15,306 nucleotides of DNA from UBA1774 sp045223835 (GCA_045223835.1 JBGUZS010000139.1:1-15306); one strand, 5' to 3'. Positions 6,701-14,873 are shown, counted from the stretch's first letter. The notes: generated from the sequence alone by a model not told the origin. Numbers and translations are program-made.

Positions 6701-7537
6701 TCACCCCTTCAGGAATATGCCCGCCAGGAGGACCAGCAGCCCAAGCCCCCAGCAGTAATAGCGGAAGCGGCCGAAGGTCCCCCGGTCGGACAGGATGCGG
6801 ACGATGCGGATGGACAGGCAGCCGGAAAGGAGCGCGGCCGCCATGCCCGGCGCGCAGACGGGGAAAAAGCGGGGATCCAGCCCCGCCCGCAGCGCTTCGC
6901 CGGTCTTCAGCAGACTGGCTCCCAGGATAGCGGGAAGGGAGAGCAGGAAGGAGTACCGCACCGCAAAGCTGCGGCTGAAGCCCCGGGCCAGGCCGCCGGT
7001 CACGGTGCATCCGGAGCGGGAAAGGCCCGGGAGGACGGCCAGGGCCTGCATCAGGCCCACCGCGACGGCGTCCCCCGCCGTCGCCCCCCTCGCGTCCTTG
7101 CTCCCCCGGGGCAGCCGGTCGCCGAAAAACAGCAGACAGCCGGTACCCAAAAGGGCCAGGCCGATGAAGACCGTGCTGCGGCAGAGCCGCTCCACCTGCT
7201 CATGAAAGGGCAGGGTCAGGACCAGGGGCAAGGCGCCCAGGACCAGGAGCCGCAGGAGCTTCCGGGCTTCCGGGTCTGAAGCCCCTCCTCTGCGGAAGAG
7301 CCGGGCCGGGAGGCGCCAAAGCTCCAAAAGCACTCCCTGTACATCCGGCCAGAAGGCCCCGCAGACGGCGGCCAGGGTGGCCAGGTGGAGCAGCACATCC
7401 AGCAAAAGCTGTTCCTCCCCCGCCGGACCGGCGGGCAGGAGGGCCTGGAGCAGGCAGAGGTGGGCGGAGCTGGACACCGGGAGAAACTCTGTCGCCCCCT
7501 GGAGCAGTCCCATAAGGACGGAATACCATACGGACAT
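6701..7537 (-). CDS. uppP: Undecaprenyl-diphosphatase (UppP/BacA family)
   Basis: A 278-residue, highly hydrophobic membrane enzyme that removes a phosphate from undecaprenyl diphosphate. This recycles the lipid carrier used in peptidoglycan and wall-polymer synthesis; the family is also known for bacitracin resistance. Both family signatures are present: QGATEFLPVSSSAH at residues 13-26 and LPGLSRSG at 169-176, with the conserved Glu17, His26 and Arg174. Several membrane helices follow one another. Length matches the family. The start chosen is ATG at 7537, with GGAGG 6 bases upstream; an upstream in-frame start at 7621 would place the promoter inside the gene and add 28 residues absent from the family. 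It is first in a two-gene unit with ftsK. Confidence 0.95.
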   Translation of the reverse strand: MSVWYSVLMGLLQGATEFLPVSSSAHLCLLQALLPAGPAGEEQLLLDVLLHLATLAAVCGAFWPDVQGVLLELWRLPARLFRRGGASDPEARKLLRLLVLGALPLVLTLPFHEQVERLCRSTVFIGLALLGTGCLLFFGDRLPRGSKDARGATAGDAVAVGLMQALAVLPGLSRSGCTVTGGLARGFSRSFAVRYSFLLSLPAILGASLLKTGEALRAGLDPRFFPVCAPGMAAALLSGCLSIRIVRILSDRGTFGRFRYYCWGLGLLVLLAGIFLKG

Positions 7538-7579
7538 GGCGGACCTCCGGATCACCGAGATATTGGCACACTCAGCCGG

Positions 7580-7591
7580 TATGGTACCATA
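7580..7591. promoter_or_regulatory. 12-bp palindrome at the predicted uppP start site
   Basis: TATGGTACCATA is a perfect palindrome directly downstream of the uppP -10 box, spanning the expected start of transcription near 7586. A dimeric repressor could bind there. It is short enough to arise by chance in one place, so only its position makes it notable. Confidence 0.35.
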
Positions 7592-7592
7592 T

Positions 7593-7621
7593 ATATTATC
7601 ACGATTGCCCGGGGATGACAA
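7593..7621 (-). promoter_or_regulatory. Promoter of the uppP-ftsK unit
   Basis: On the minus strand, TTGTCA (7616-7621) is followed after 17 bases by TAATAT (7593-7598), preceded by TGA as an extended -10. It lies just after the terminator of the upstream operon and about 50 bases before the uppP start codon. Confidence 0.6.
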
Positions 7622-7633
7622 GCGGATGGCGGC

Positions 7634-7670
7634 AGAAAAGGCCCTCCGGCTTGATGACGCCGGGGGCCTT
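7634..7670 (-). terminator. Intrinsic terminator of the upp-to-aminopeptidase operon
   Basis: Read on the minus strand, AAGGCC-C-CCGGC pairs with GCCGG-A-GGGCCTT across an 8-base loop, with one bulged base, and TTTTCTG follows. Arms lie at 7659-7670 and 7638-7650. It begins 18 bases after the stop codon of the M18 aminopeptidase gene and ends that operon before the uppP promoter. Confidence 0.82.
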
Positions 7671-7687
7671 ATGGAGATTCCGTTATC

Positions 7688-9067
7688 TCAGCAGACCGTA
7701 TTGAACAGCGTGTGCATGGCCCTGTAGGTCATATACAGATCCGCTTTGGCGATGACCTCGAAGGGCGCGTGCATATTCAGCACCGGCACGCCGGCGTCGA
7801 TGGTATCGATATCCCGCATGGCGGTGATGCTGGCCACGGTACCGCCGCCGCCCTGGTCCACCTTCCCCAGCTCGCCCATCTGCCAGGCTACGCCCGCCTC
7901 GTCCAGCATCCGCCGGACCCGTCCCACCAGCTCGGCGGAGGCGTCGTTGGAGCCGGATTTGCCCCGGGAGCCGGTGAACTTGATGATGCCCACCCCGTGG
8001 TTCAGCTTGGCATTGTTGCGTTTGTCCGCCGTCTCCGGGAAATTGGGATCGAAGGCGTTGCATACGTCGGCGGAGAGGCAGAGGGAGTTGTGGAAGCAGC
8101 GGCGGAGATCGCCGCCCAGCGCCTTGCACAGGCCTTCCATGAAATATTCAAAGTTCTGGCTGTTCATGCCGGTGACGCCGACGGAGCCGACCTCCTCCTT
8201 ATCCGCAAACAGGCATACGGCGGTGCGCTCCGGCGCCTCGGTATCCAGGATCGCCATGAGCTCCGCATAGGCGCAGACCCGGTCGTCATGGCCGAAGCCC
8301 CCCACCAGGGACCGGTCCAGGCCCAGATCCGCCACCTCGTCCGCGGGGACGACGCAGAGCTCGGAGGACAGCAGATCCGCCTCGATGATGCCGTACTTCT
8401 CGTTCAGGAGCTTCATCACGGCCAGCTTCACCCTGTCGGAGCCCTCCTCCCCGTCGGGCCGGGTGCCCAGGAGGACATTCAGGCTTTCTCCGGGGATGAA
8501 ATCGGCGGCGGTCTTCTTCATCTGGTCCCCGGCCAGATGGATGAGCAGATCGGTGATGACGAAGCGGGGCTCCCCGGGCTCCAGTCCCAGGGAAACATCC
8601 AGCACGGAGCCATCCTTGCGGACGATGGTCCCCACGATGGCCAGCGGGGTGGCGACCCAGTAGAATTTCTTGATGCCGCCGTAATAATGAGTTTTGAAGA
8701 AGGCCATCTCGCTGTCCTCATACAGCGGATGCTGCTTCAGATCCAGCCGGGGATTGTCCACATGGGCGGCGGCCAGGCGGACGCCCTCATCCAGGCTTCT
8801 CCTGCCGATCACCGCCAGGGTCATGGCCTTGCCCCGGTTCACCATATAGATCTTGTCCCCGGGCTTGACGGGCTCCCCGGGTTCCCAGGCCCGGAAGCCC
8901 TTGGCTTCCGCCAGCTTCACCGCCTCCCGGACCGCCAGACGCTCCGTGCGGGAGGCGCTCAGATAGGTCTTATACCCCTCCGCAAAGTCATAAATGGCAC
9001 TTACCTGGGCCTCGTCCGCCTTTTCATACACGCTCTTCGTCTCAAAAAACAGTTCTTCTCTGGTCAT
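7688..9067 (-). CDS. M18-family metallo-aminopeptidase
   Basis: A 459-residue cytoplasmic zinc aminopeptidase of the M18 (aspartyl aminopeptidase-like) family, which trims N-terminal residues, often acidic ones, from peptides. Expected metal and catalytic residues can be placed: His102 in AAHVDNPRLD, Asp261 or Asp262 in GFGHDDR, Glu291 and Glu292 in FADKEEVGS, Asp334 in LSADVCNAFD, and His433 in NMHAPFEV near the C-terminus. Length is that of the family. The ATG start is 3 bases after the stop of the preceding gene, with AGGGAG lying inside that gene's last codons, so translation is coupled. It is last in the operon and followed by a terminator. Substrate preference cannot be read from sequence; next to an EctB-like enzyme, a link to aspartate-derived metabolites is conceivable but only a guess. 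Confidence 0.93.
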   Translation of the reverse strand: MTREELFFETKSVYEKADEAQVSAIYDFAEGYKTYLSASRTERLAVREAVKLAEAKGFRAWEPGEPVKPGDKIYMVNRGKAMTLAVIGRRSLDEGVRLAAAHVDNPRLDLKQHPLYEDSEMAFFKTHYYGGIKKFYWVATPLAIVGTIVRKDGSVLDVSLGLEPGEPRFVITDLLIHLAGDQMKKTAADFIPGESLNVLLGTRPDGEEGSDRVKLAVMKLLNEKYGIIEADLLSSELCVVPADEVADLGLDRSLVGGFGHDDRVCAYAELMAILDTEAPERTAVCLFADKEEVGSVGVTGMNSQNFEYFMEGLCKALGGDLRRCFHNSLCLSADVCNAFDPNFPETADKRNNAKLNHGVGIIKFTGSRGKSGSNDASAELVGRVRRMLDEAGVAWQMGELGKVDQGGGGTVASITAMRDIDTIDAGVPVLNMHAPFEVIAKADLYMTYRAMHTLFNTVC

Positions 9068-9070
9068 GAC

Positions 9071-10924
9071 TTACTCCCTCTCTCCCAGCACCGTCTTCAT
9101 GGCGCTTTCAATAATCTCCAGCCCCTCCGTCAGCTCCTCCGGCTTGATGGTGAGGGCGGGCATGAGCTTCAGCACGCAGTCCTGAGGACCGCAGCGCTCG
9201 ATGATGAGTCCCCGACGGAAGCATTCGCTCTGCACCTTGCCGCAGATCTCCCCCACCCCGGAGAAATCCACCCCCTGAATGAGGCCGATGCCCCGGTGGG
9301 TGAGGCGCTCGTCCATGGGCAGGAGCCGGGTATGGATGAAGTCGGAGATCAGCCGTGCTTTTTCCTCCGTCTGCTTCTCCAGATTTACCTGTTCCCGGTA
9401 CTCCAGGGCGGCCTTTGCGCCCACGAAGGCCAGCTGATTTCCCCGGAAGGTGCCGTTATGCTCCGCCGGAAGGAATTGGTCGTACTCCGGACGGATGAGC
9501 AGCAGGCTCATGGGGAAGCCGTAGCCGCTGATGGATTTGCTCAGCACCACCATATCCGGAACGATCCCTGCCCGCTGGAAGGAGAGGAAGGGGCCCGTGC
9601 GGCCGCAGCCCACCTGAATATCGTCCACGATGAGCAGGACGCCCTGCCGGTCGCAAAGCCGGCGCAGCGCCTGCAGCCAGGGCGTCGGCGCAACGTGGAT
9701 GCCCCCCTCCGCCTGGGTGGTCTCGATGATGATGGCGGCGGGCTTATCCACGCCGGAGTATTCGTCCGTCATCAGATACTCGTAATAGGCGATGGTATCG
9801 AAGTCCACGCTGTTGGGATGGGGCACGAAGGTGGTGTAGGAAAGCGGGACATGCGCCCCATGCCGATGATATGCGCCGCTGGTGACGGAAAGCGCCCCGA
9901 GGGTCATGCCATGGAAGGCTCCGGTGAGGGCAAAGATCCCGGTGCGCCCCGTGACCTTCCGGGCCAGCTTCATGGCCGCCTCCACCCCGTTTGTCCCCGT
10001 GGGGCCGCAGAACATGACCTTGTGGTCCAGCTTTTGCGGCAGCAGGACCTTCTCCTCAAAGGTGCGCAGGAAATCCGCCTTTGCGCCGGTGTACAGATCC
10101 AGGGCGTGGGAAATGCCGTCCTTCTCCAGGTATTCCAGGACACGGGCCTTGATGAAATCATTGTTGTGACCATAATTCAGGGCGCCTGCGCCGTTGAAGA
10201 AATCCAGATACTCCCGCCCTTCCGCGTCGAACATCCGGGACATCTTGGCCCGGACAAATTCCGTGGGGAAGCTCCGGCAGTAGGATCGAACGCCGGACTC
10301 CCGCCGTTCAAAGATCGAAGTGTTCATATTCATTCCCTCTTTTCTCAGCGCGTCAAAGCGCTGTTTGCATGCTTCAAGAAAATCCTCCATGGTGCCCCGG
10401 TTCTCCAGAGCAATGGAGCAATGCTCCCGGAACCAGGAATCCGGCTTCTGGGCCGCGATCCTCAGCCGGGCATACTCGGGAGTGATCCCCTCCCGGGCCA
10501 CCAGCCGCTTCACCCGCTCCTCCGCCGGAGCCAGCACGGCCGCCGTGACCCTGCACAGGTCCCCCAGGCCGCTTTCCACCAGGCCGATGGCGTCGATGGC
10601 GGCCAGGGTCTTCCCCTCCGCCTCAGCCTGCTTCAGCAGCCGCTCGCATTCCCGGTACACATAGCTGTGGGTGATGGCGTTCAGCTTCTCCAGCTTGTCC
10701 GGATCCCCGAAAACCAGGGTCCCCAGCTTTTTCCGGTCCAGGACCCCCTCCGTCACCGCGCCGGGAAAGGCGGAGTCGATCTCACCCAGCAGGTTCTCGT
10801 CCTCCCGCAGAAGGCGGTGATAGATGGCGTCGCAGTCCAGCACCTCGCCTCCCAGCGCCCGGATCGCATCCAGAGCGGTGGTTTTCCCCGCTCCCGTCCC
10901 GCCGGTAATGCCGATCACAAACAT
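9071..10924 (-). CDS. coaE: Dephospho-CoA kinase fused in frame to an EctB-like aminotransferase
   Basis: One 617-codon frame holds two enzymes. Residues 1-197 are dephospho-CoA kinase, the last step of coenzyme A synthesis: P-loop GGTGAGKTT at 8-16, DCD at 30-32, and the lid and Q-motif region LVAREGITPEYARLRIAAQ at 141-159. Residues 200-617 are a class III PLP aminotransferase closest to EctB, L-2,4-diaminobutyrate:2-oxoglutarate transaminase. EctB features include IFERRESGVRSYCRSFP at its start, FNGAGALNYGHNN, VDDIQVGCGRTG (Asp434), LSKSISGYG with the PLP lysine Lys463, and HNGTFRGNQ. EctB normally serves ectoine synthesis, but no ectA or ectC is here. Each half has full family length, with no linker between. 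ATG at 10327 has GAGGG 7 bases upstream, so the second half could also be made alone. The P-loop start at 10924 has GGAGG upstream and overlaps the preceding gene by 10 bases. Confidence 0.9.
   Translation of the reverse strand: MFVIGITGGTGAGKTTALDAIRALGGEVLDCDAIYHRLLREDENLLGEIDSAFPGAVTEGVLDRKKLGTLVFGDPDKLEKLNAITHSYVYRECERLLKQAEAEGKTLAAIDAIGLVESGLGDLCRVTAAVLAPAEERVKRLVAREGITPEYARLRIAAQKPDSWFREHCSIALENRGTMEDFLEACKQRFDALRKEGMNMNTSIFERRESGVRSYCRSFPTEFVRAKMSRMFDAEGREYLDFFNGAGALNYGHNNDFIKARVLEYLEKDGISHALDLYTGAKADFLRTFEEKVLLPQKLDHKVMFCGPTGTNGVEAAMKLARKVTGRTGIFALTGAFHGMTLGALSVTSGAYHRHGAHVPLSYTTFVPHPNSVDFDTIAYYEYLMTDEYSGVDKPAAIIIETTQAEGGIHVAPTPWLQALRRLCDRQGVLLIVDDIQVGCGRTGPFLSFQRAGIVPDMVVLSKSISGYGFPMSLLLIRPEYDQFLPAEHNGTFRGNQLAFVGAKAALEYREQVNLEKQTEEKARLISDFIHTRLLPMDERLTHRGIGLIQGVDFSGVGEICGKVQSECFRRGLIIERCGPQDCVLKLMPALTIKPEELTEGLEIIESAMKTVLGERE
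10325..10339 (-). promoter_or_regulatory. ectB: Internal ribosome binding site and start of the EctB-like half
   Basis: On the minus strand, GAGGG (10335-10339) lies 7 bases before ATG (10325-10327), which begins MNTSIFERRES, the usual beginning of EctB proteins. Another in-frame ATG at 10331-10333 overlaps an out-of-frame TGA (ATGA at 10330-10333). This signal suggests that ectB was, or still is, translated as a separate gene behind coaE. Confidence 0.65.
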
Positions 10925-11934
10925 AGGATCCTTCCTCCCGCCGCCTTCTTCAGCCGGTTCACCACCGCCAGTCCCACGCCGCTTTCCTCAGGACACCGGA
11001 CCAGGATCCGCCGGATCTCCGGCCGATCCAGCTCCCGCAGGGCGGCGAAAACGTGGGCCGCCAGGGTATCCGGCATGTCCCCCCGGCCATAGGCCAGGAC
11101 CTGCTTTCCGGGGAAGCTGTCCTCCTCCCCCCTCCAGCAGAGCACCGCCGTTCCCTCATCCGGCAGACTCTCCCCATATTGACGGAAGGTCTCTCCGTCC
11201 CCGCAGCGCACCAGGATCAGCTCCGCGGAGGGGGCGTAATGGCGGTATTTCATGCCTGGGGCCTTGGGCGTCTCGCCGGGCAGCACCAGGCCCCGATCCA
11301 GCTCCACCTCTCCCAGGCTTTCCCGCAGCTGCTCCAGGGTCACCCCGCCGGGACGCAGGACCCTGGGAGGGGAGACGGTGAGATCCAGAATGGTGGATTC
11401 CAGACCCACCCGGCATGGACCTCCGTCCAGGATCGCCTCCACCTTTCCCTCCAGATCATGGAGGCAGTGAAGGGCGGTGGTGGTGCTGGGCTTGCCGGAG
11501 AGGTTCGCGGAGGGAGCGGCGATGGGGACTCCCGCCAGCCGGATGACCTCCAGCGTTGCCGGATGATCCGGGCAGCGGACGGCAACGGTATCCAGCCCCG
11601 CCGTCACCCGGTCCGGGATATGGGGTTCGCCGGTTTTCCGGCATTGAAGCACCAGGGTCAGTGGTCCGGGCCAGTATCGCTCCGCCAGCATATATGCGCT
11701 TTCCGGCACCGCCTCGCACCATTCTCCCAGGGCCTCCGGCCCTGCCACATGGATGATCAGAGGGTTATCCTGGGGCCTGCCCTTGACTTCAAAAATCCGC
11801 TTGACCGCCTCTTCCTTCAGGGCGCTTGCCCCCAGGCCGTATACCGTTTCCGTGGGCAGGGCCACCAGGCCGCCGGAGCGCAGGATGGCCGCGGCCTTAT
11901 CCGCCTCCCCGGGGGTCAGCAGCAGAGTATTCAT
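10915..11934 (-). CDS. ywlC: L-threonylcarbamoyladenylate synthase, Sua5 type
   Basis: A 339-residue protein with an N-terminal YrdC domain and a C-terminal Sua5 domain, the long form of TsaC. It condenses threonine, bicarbonate and ATP into threonylcarbamoyl-AMP, the first step of the t6A modification at position 37 of tRNAs reading ANN codons. Visible motifs are LPTETVYGLG (26-35), KGRPQDNP with Lys51 and Arg53 (51-58), PSANLSG (141-147) and GLESTILDL (177-185). The linker motif APGMKYRHYAP leads into the Sua5 domain. The start overlaps the prfA stop by 4 bases (ATGA), with GGGGGGAGGG upstream, and its end overlaps the next gene by 10 bases. Placement next to prfA is common in Firmicutes. 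Confidence 0.95.
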   Translation of the reverse strand: MNTLLLTPGEADKAAAILRSGGLVALPTETVYGLGASALKEEAVKRIFEVKGRPQDNPLIIHVAGPEALGEWCEAVPESAYMLAERYWPGPLTLVLQCRKTGEPHIPDRVTAGLDTVAVRCPDHPATLEVIRLAGVPIAAPSANLSGKPSTTTALHCLHDLEGKVEAILDGGPCRVGLESTILDLTVSPPRVLRPGGVTLEQLRESLGEVELDRGLVLPGETPKAPGMKYRHYAPSAELILVRCGDGETFRQYGESLPDEGTAVLCWRGEEDSFPGKQVLAYGRGDMPDTLAAHVFAALRELDRPEIRRILVRCPEESGVGLAVVNRLKKAAGGRILCL

Positions 11935-13001
11935 TCTCCCTCCCCCCGGAGCTTTTCCGCCTGTTCCGCGCTGCGGAGGGCGTCGATGAGCTCATCCAGG
12001 TCCCCGTTCATCACGGCCTCGATCTTGTACAGGGTCAGGCCGATGCGATGATCCGTCACCCTGCCCTGGGGGAAGTTGTAGGTACGGATGCGCTCGTTGC
12101 GCATGCCGGTGCCCACCTGGCTCTTCCGCTCTGCGGCGATGGCCGCGTCCCGCTTCTCCTTCTCGATCTGGTACAGGCGGCTGCGGAGGATGCTCAAAGC
12201 CCGGTCCTTGTTCTTGTATTGGCTGCGCTCATCCTGGCACTCCACCACCATGCCCGTGGGCAGGTGAGTCACCCGGATGGCGCTGGAGGTCTTGTTCACC
12301 TTCTGCCCCCCCGCCCCGGAGGAGCGGAACACGTCAATTTTCAGATCCGCGGGGTCCAGCTGGAAATCCACCTCTTCCGTCTCCGGAAGCACGGCGACGG
12401 TGACGGTGGAGGTATGGATGCGGCCCTGGGTCTCCGTATCCGGCACCCGCTGCACCCGATGGACGCCGCTTTCGAATTTCATCCGGGCATAGGCGCCTTC
12501 CCCCTCCAGCCGGAAGACGATCTCCTTGATGCCGCCCAGCTCTGTTTCATTCAGGTTATCGATCTCGCATTTCCACCGTTTCCGCTCGGCGTACATGCTG
12601 TACATCCGGAACAGGGAGTGGGCGAACAGGGCCGCCTCGTCCCCGCCGGCCCCGCCGCGGATCTCTACGATGACGTTTTTATCGTCGTCCGGATCCCGGG
12701 GCAGGAGCAGCATGCGCAGCTCCTCCTCCGCCTCGGACATATGGGTGCGGCAATCCTCCGCCTCCTCCCGGGCCAGGGCCCGCAGCTCCGGGTCCGTCTC
12801 GCCGCTCAGGAGCGCCTCCGCGCTCTCCGCCTGCTCCGTCCAGCGGCGCAGCTCCCGATATTTGCTCACCACCGGCTCCAGCAGCTTCTGCTCACGGGAG
12901 AGCTTCCGCACCGCCTCCGGATCGTTATAGCATTCCGGACTGGAGATCCTCTCCTCCAGCGCACGGAATCGGGCTTCGATCTGTTCCAGCTTTTCCCGCA
13001 T
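11931..13001 (-). CDS. prfA: Peptide chain release factor 1
   Basis: A 356-residue class I release factor that recognises UAA and UAG in the ribosomal A site and triggers peptide release. The codon-reading PxT tripeptide is PDT at 187-189, inside HRVQRVPDTETQGRIHTST. The catalytic GGQ is at 231-233 in SSGAGGQKVNKTSSA. PxT rather than SPF separates it from release factor 2. Length is normal. The ATG start is 9 bases after the ABC-F stop, with GAGG at a good distance. PrmC, which methylates the GGQ glutamine and is often the next gene, is missing here; the next gene is the Sua5-type synthase. Confidence 0.97.
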   Translation of the reverse strand: MREKLEQIEARFRALEERISSPECYNDPEAVRKLSREQKLLEPVVSKYRELRRWTEQAESAEALLSGETDPELRALAREEAEDCRTHMSEAEEELRMLLLPRDPDDDKNVIVEIRGGAGGDEAALFAHSLFRMYSMYAERKRWKCEIDNLNETELGGIKEIVFRLEGEGAYARMKFESGVHRVQRVPDTETQGRIHTSTVTVAVLPETEEVDFQLDPADLKIDVFRSSGAGGQKVNKTSSAIRVTHLPTGMVVECQDERSQYKNKDRALSILRSRLYQIEKEKRDAAIAAERKSQVGTGMRNERIRTYNFPQGRVTDHRIGLTLYKIEAVMNGDLDELIDALRSAEQAEKLRGEGE

Positions 13002-13010
13002 CCCTCTGCC

Positions 13011-14873
13011 TCATTCCACGGCGTCCCACCGGGCGTACAGATCCTCGATCTGCCGTTCCAGCTCCGCCTTTTCCCGAAACAGCTCCTCCAGCCGGAGATA
13101 ATCCGTGGCGTTCGCCTGGATCAGCCGTTCTGTCTCCCCGGCTTTCGCCTCCGCCTCCTGGATCTGCTTCTCCAGCAGCGCCCTTTTCCGCTCAGGAGAG
13201 GGGCCGGAGGCTTTCTTCTTCGGCTTATCTCCGGTTTCCTGCTTCTTCTCCGCCCGGGCGGCCTGCTCCCGCCGTTCCTTCCGCTCCCGGTACTCGTCGT
13301 ATCCGCAGCGGTAATCCAGCAGCTCGCCGTCCTTCAGCTCCCAGATCCGGTTGGCGAAACGCCGGATGAAATACCGGTCGTGGCTCACCAGCAGGAGGGC
13401 TTCGCCGTAATCCTCCAGGGCGTCCTCGATCCACTCCCGGGACAGGATATCCAGGTGGTTCGTCGGCTCGTCCAGGATGAGGAAGTTCACGTCCGCCTTC
13501 ATGAGGATGCACAGGCGCAGGCGGGTCAGCTCCCCGCCGGAGAGATCCGATACCCACTTGAAGGCGTCCTCCCCGGAAAAGCCGAAGGCGCCCAACCGGT
13601 CCCTGGCCTCCTGGGGCGTGCAGTCCCCCTCGTACAGCATGGTATCCACCAGGGTCCGATCCATGCGCGCAAAGCGGATCTGCTGCTCCAGCATGGCCCA
13701 TTTCACCGAAGGGCCGAATTTCACCACGCCCCGGTCCTCCGGCTCCCGGCCGGTAAGGACATGGAGAAGGGTGGTCTTTCCCGCGCCGTTATCCCCCAGC
13801 AGGGCGATGCGTTCTCCCCCCGTGACCTGAAGCTCCAGGTCGTGGAACAGGGTCCGGTCCCCATAGGCCTTGCCGAGACCGTGCACCACCAGGGCGTCGT
13901 CGCCCCGGAATTCCGTCTCCCCGAAGCGGGCCTTCATCCGCCGCTCCTGCTTCGGCTTCTCCGCCTGCTGCAGACGTTCGATGCGCTTTTCCATGGAAAA
14001 GGCCCGCTTATGGAGCTTGTCCGCTCCCATGAAGGCCCACAGGTGCAGATCGTCCGCCGCCTTCTGCAGCTGGGCGATCTGCTTCTGGTTCTTCTCCCAG
14101 AGCTTCCGGGCCTCGTCATAGCGTCTCTGCTTCTCCACCACAAAGAAGCTGTAATTGCCGCTGTAATGCTCCACGATCCCGCCGGTCATTTCCATGATGC
14201 GGGTCACCGCATGATCCAGGAAATACCGGTCATGGGAGATGGTGAGCACGGTGCCCTTGAAGCGGGCCAGGTAATCCTCAAGCCATTCCGTAGCCCGCAG
14301 ATCCAGGTGATTCGTCGGCTCATCCAGCAGAAGGATATCCGTCTGCTCCAGGATCAGCCGGGCCAGGTTTACCCGGGTCTTTTCCCCTCCGCTGAGGCTG
14401 GCAAAGGGTCGGCGGCGGAGCTCCGGCGGCAGATCCAGACCATTGGCCACCTTGGCCAGGGTGAAATCCGTCTCATAGCCTCCCAGGGCTTCGAACTCCG
14501 TCTGGAGCCGGTCGTAGGTCCGGGCGGCGCTCTCCCCGCCCTCAGCCATTTCCTCCCGGAGGGCGGTCAGCCTCGCCTGGAGGGCGTCCAGCCGCCGGAA
14601 GGCGGTCTTCAGCACATCCTCCGCCGTGTATTCCGGCGGAAAAACCGGGATCTGGGTCATGACCCCCACCCGTTTGCCTGTGCCGATGACCACCTCGCCC
14701 GCATCCGACTCCAGCTCGCCGGTGATGATGCGGAACAGGGTGGTTTTGCCGCCGCCGTTTTTCCCCAGGAGTCCCACATGCTCCCCTTCGCCGATCTCGA
14801 AGGTGACGCCCCGCAGGATCTCTTTATCCTGCTCGAAGGCCTTGCGGACTCCCCTGACCGATATATCGACCAA
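13011..14873 (-). CDS. ABC-F family ATPase, ribosome-associated
   Basis: A 620-residue soluble protein with two ABC ATPase domains and no membrane segments. ABC-F proteins bind the ribosomal E site and relieve stalled translation; some protect against antibiotics. Domain 1 has Walker A GKNGGGKTT (37-45), signature LSGGE (160-164) and DEPTNHLD (184-191). Domain 2 has GDNGAGKTT (360-368), LSGGE (444-448) and DEPTNHLD (468-475). Between them lies the helical P-site tRNA interaction motif, about 240-315. A charged linker and a C-terminal coiled coil (about 560-615) recall Uup-type members. The start is TTG at 14873, with only a weak AAG-rich site upstream, 6 bases after the upp stop, so coupling to upp translation is likely. 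Its neighbours prfA and the t6A enzyme support a translation role. Housekeeping or resistance function cannot be separated by sequence alone. Confidence 0.92.
   Translation of the reverse strand: MVDISVRGVRKAFEQDKEILRGVTFEIGEGEHVGLLGKNGGGKTTLFRIITGELESDAGEVVIGTGKRVGVMTQIPVFPPEYTAEDVLKTAFRRLDALQARLTALREEMAEGGESAARTYDRLQTEFEALGGYETDFTLAKVANGLDLPPELRRRPFASLSGGEKTRVNLARLILEQTDILLLDEPTNHLDLRATEWLEDYLARFKGTVLTISHDRYFLDHAVTRIMEMTGGIVEHYSGNYSFFVVEKQRRYDEARKLWEKNQKQIAQLQKAADDLHLWAFMGADKLHKRAFSMEKRIERLQQAEKPKQERRMKARFGETEFRGDDALVVHGLGKAYGDRTLFHDLELQVTGGERIALLGDNGAGKTTLLHVLTGREPEDRGVVKFGPSVKWAMLEQQIRFARMDRTLVDTMLYEGDCTPQEARDRLGAFGFSGEDAFKWVSDLSGGELTRLRLCILMKADVNFLILDEPTNHLDILSREWIEDALEDYGEALLLVSHDRYFIRRFANRIWELKDGELLDYRCGYDEYRERKERREQAARAEKKQETGDKPKKKASGPSPERKRALLEKQIQEAEAKAGETERLIQANATDYLRLEELFREKAELERQIEDLYARWDAVE

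Noticed and set aside
7538..7621. 28-residue N-terminal extension of uppP
   Set aside because: It contains the promoter and palindrome and does not match the family. The ATG at 7537 has GGAGG 6 bases upstream.
7712..11092. 1126-codon open frame on the plus strand
   Set aside because: Antisense to three conserved genes at once, with low-complexity His/Gly/Leu-rich sequence and no family features.
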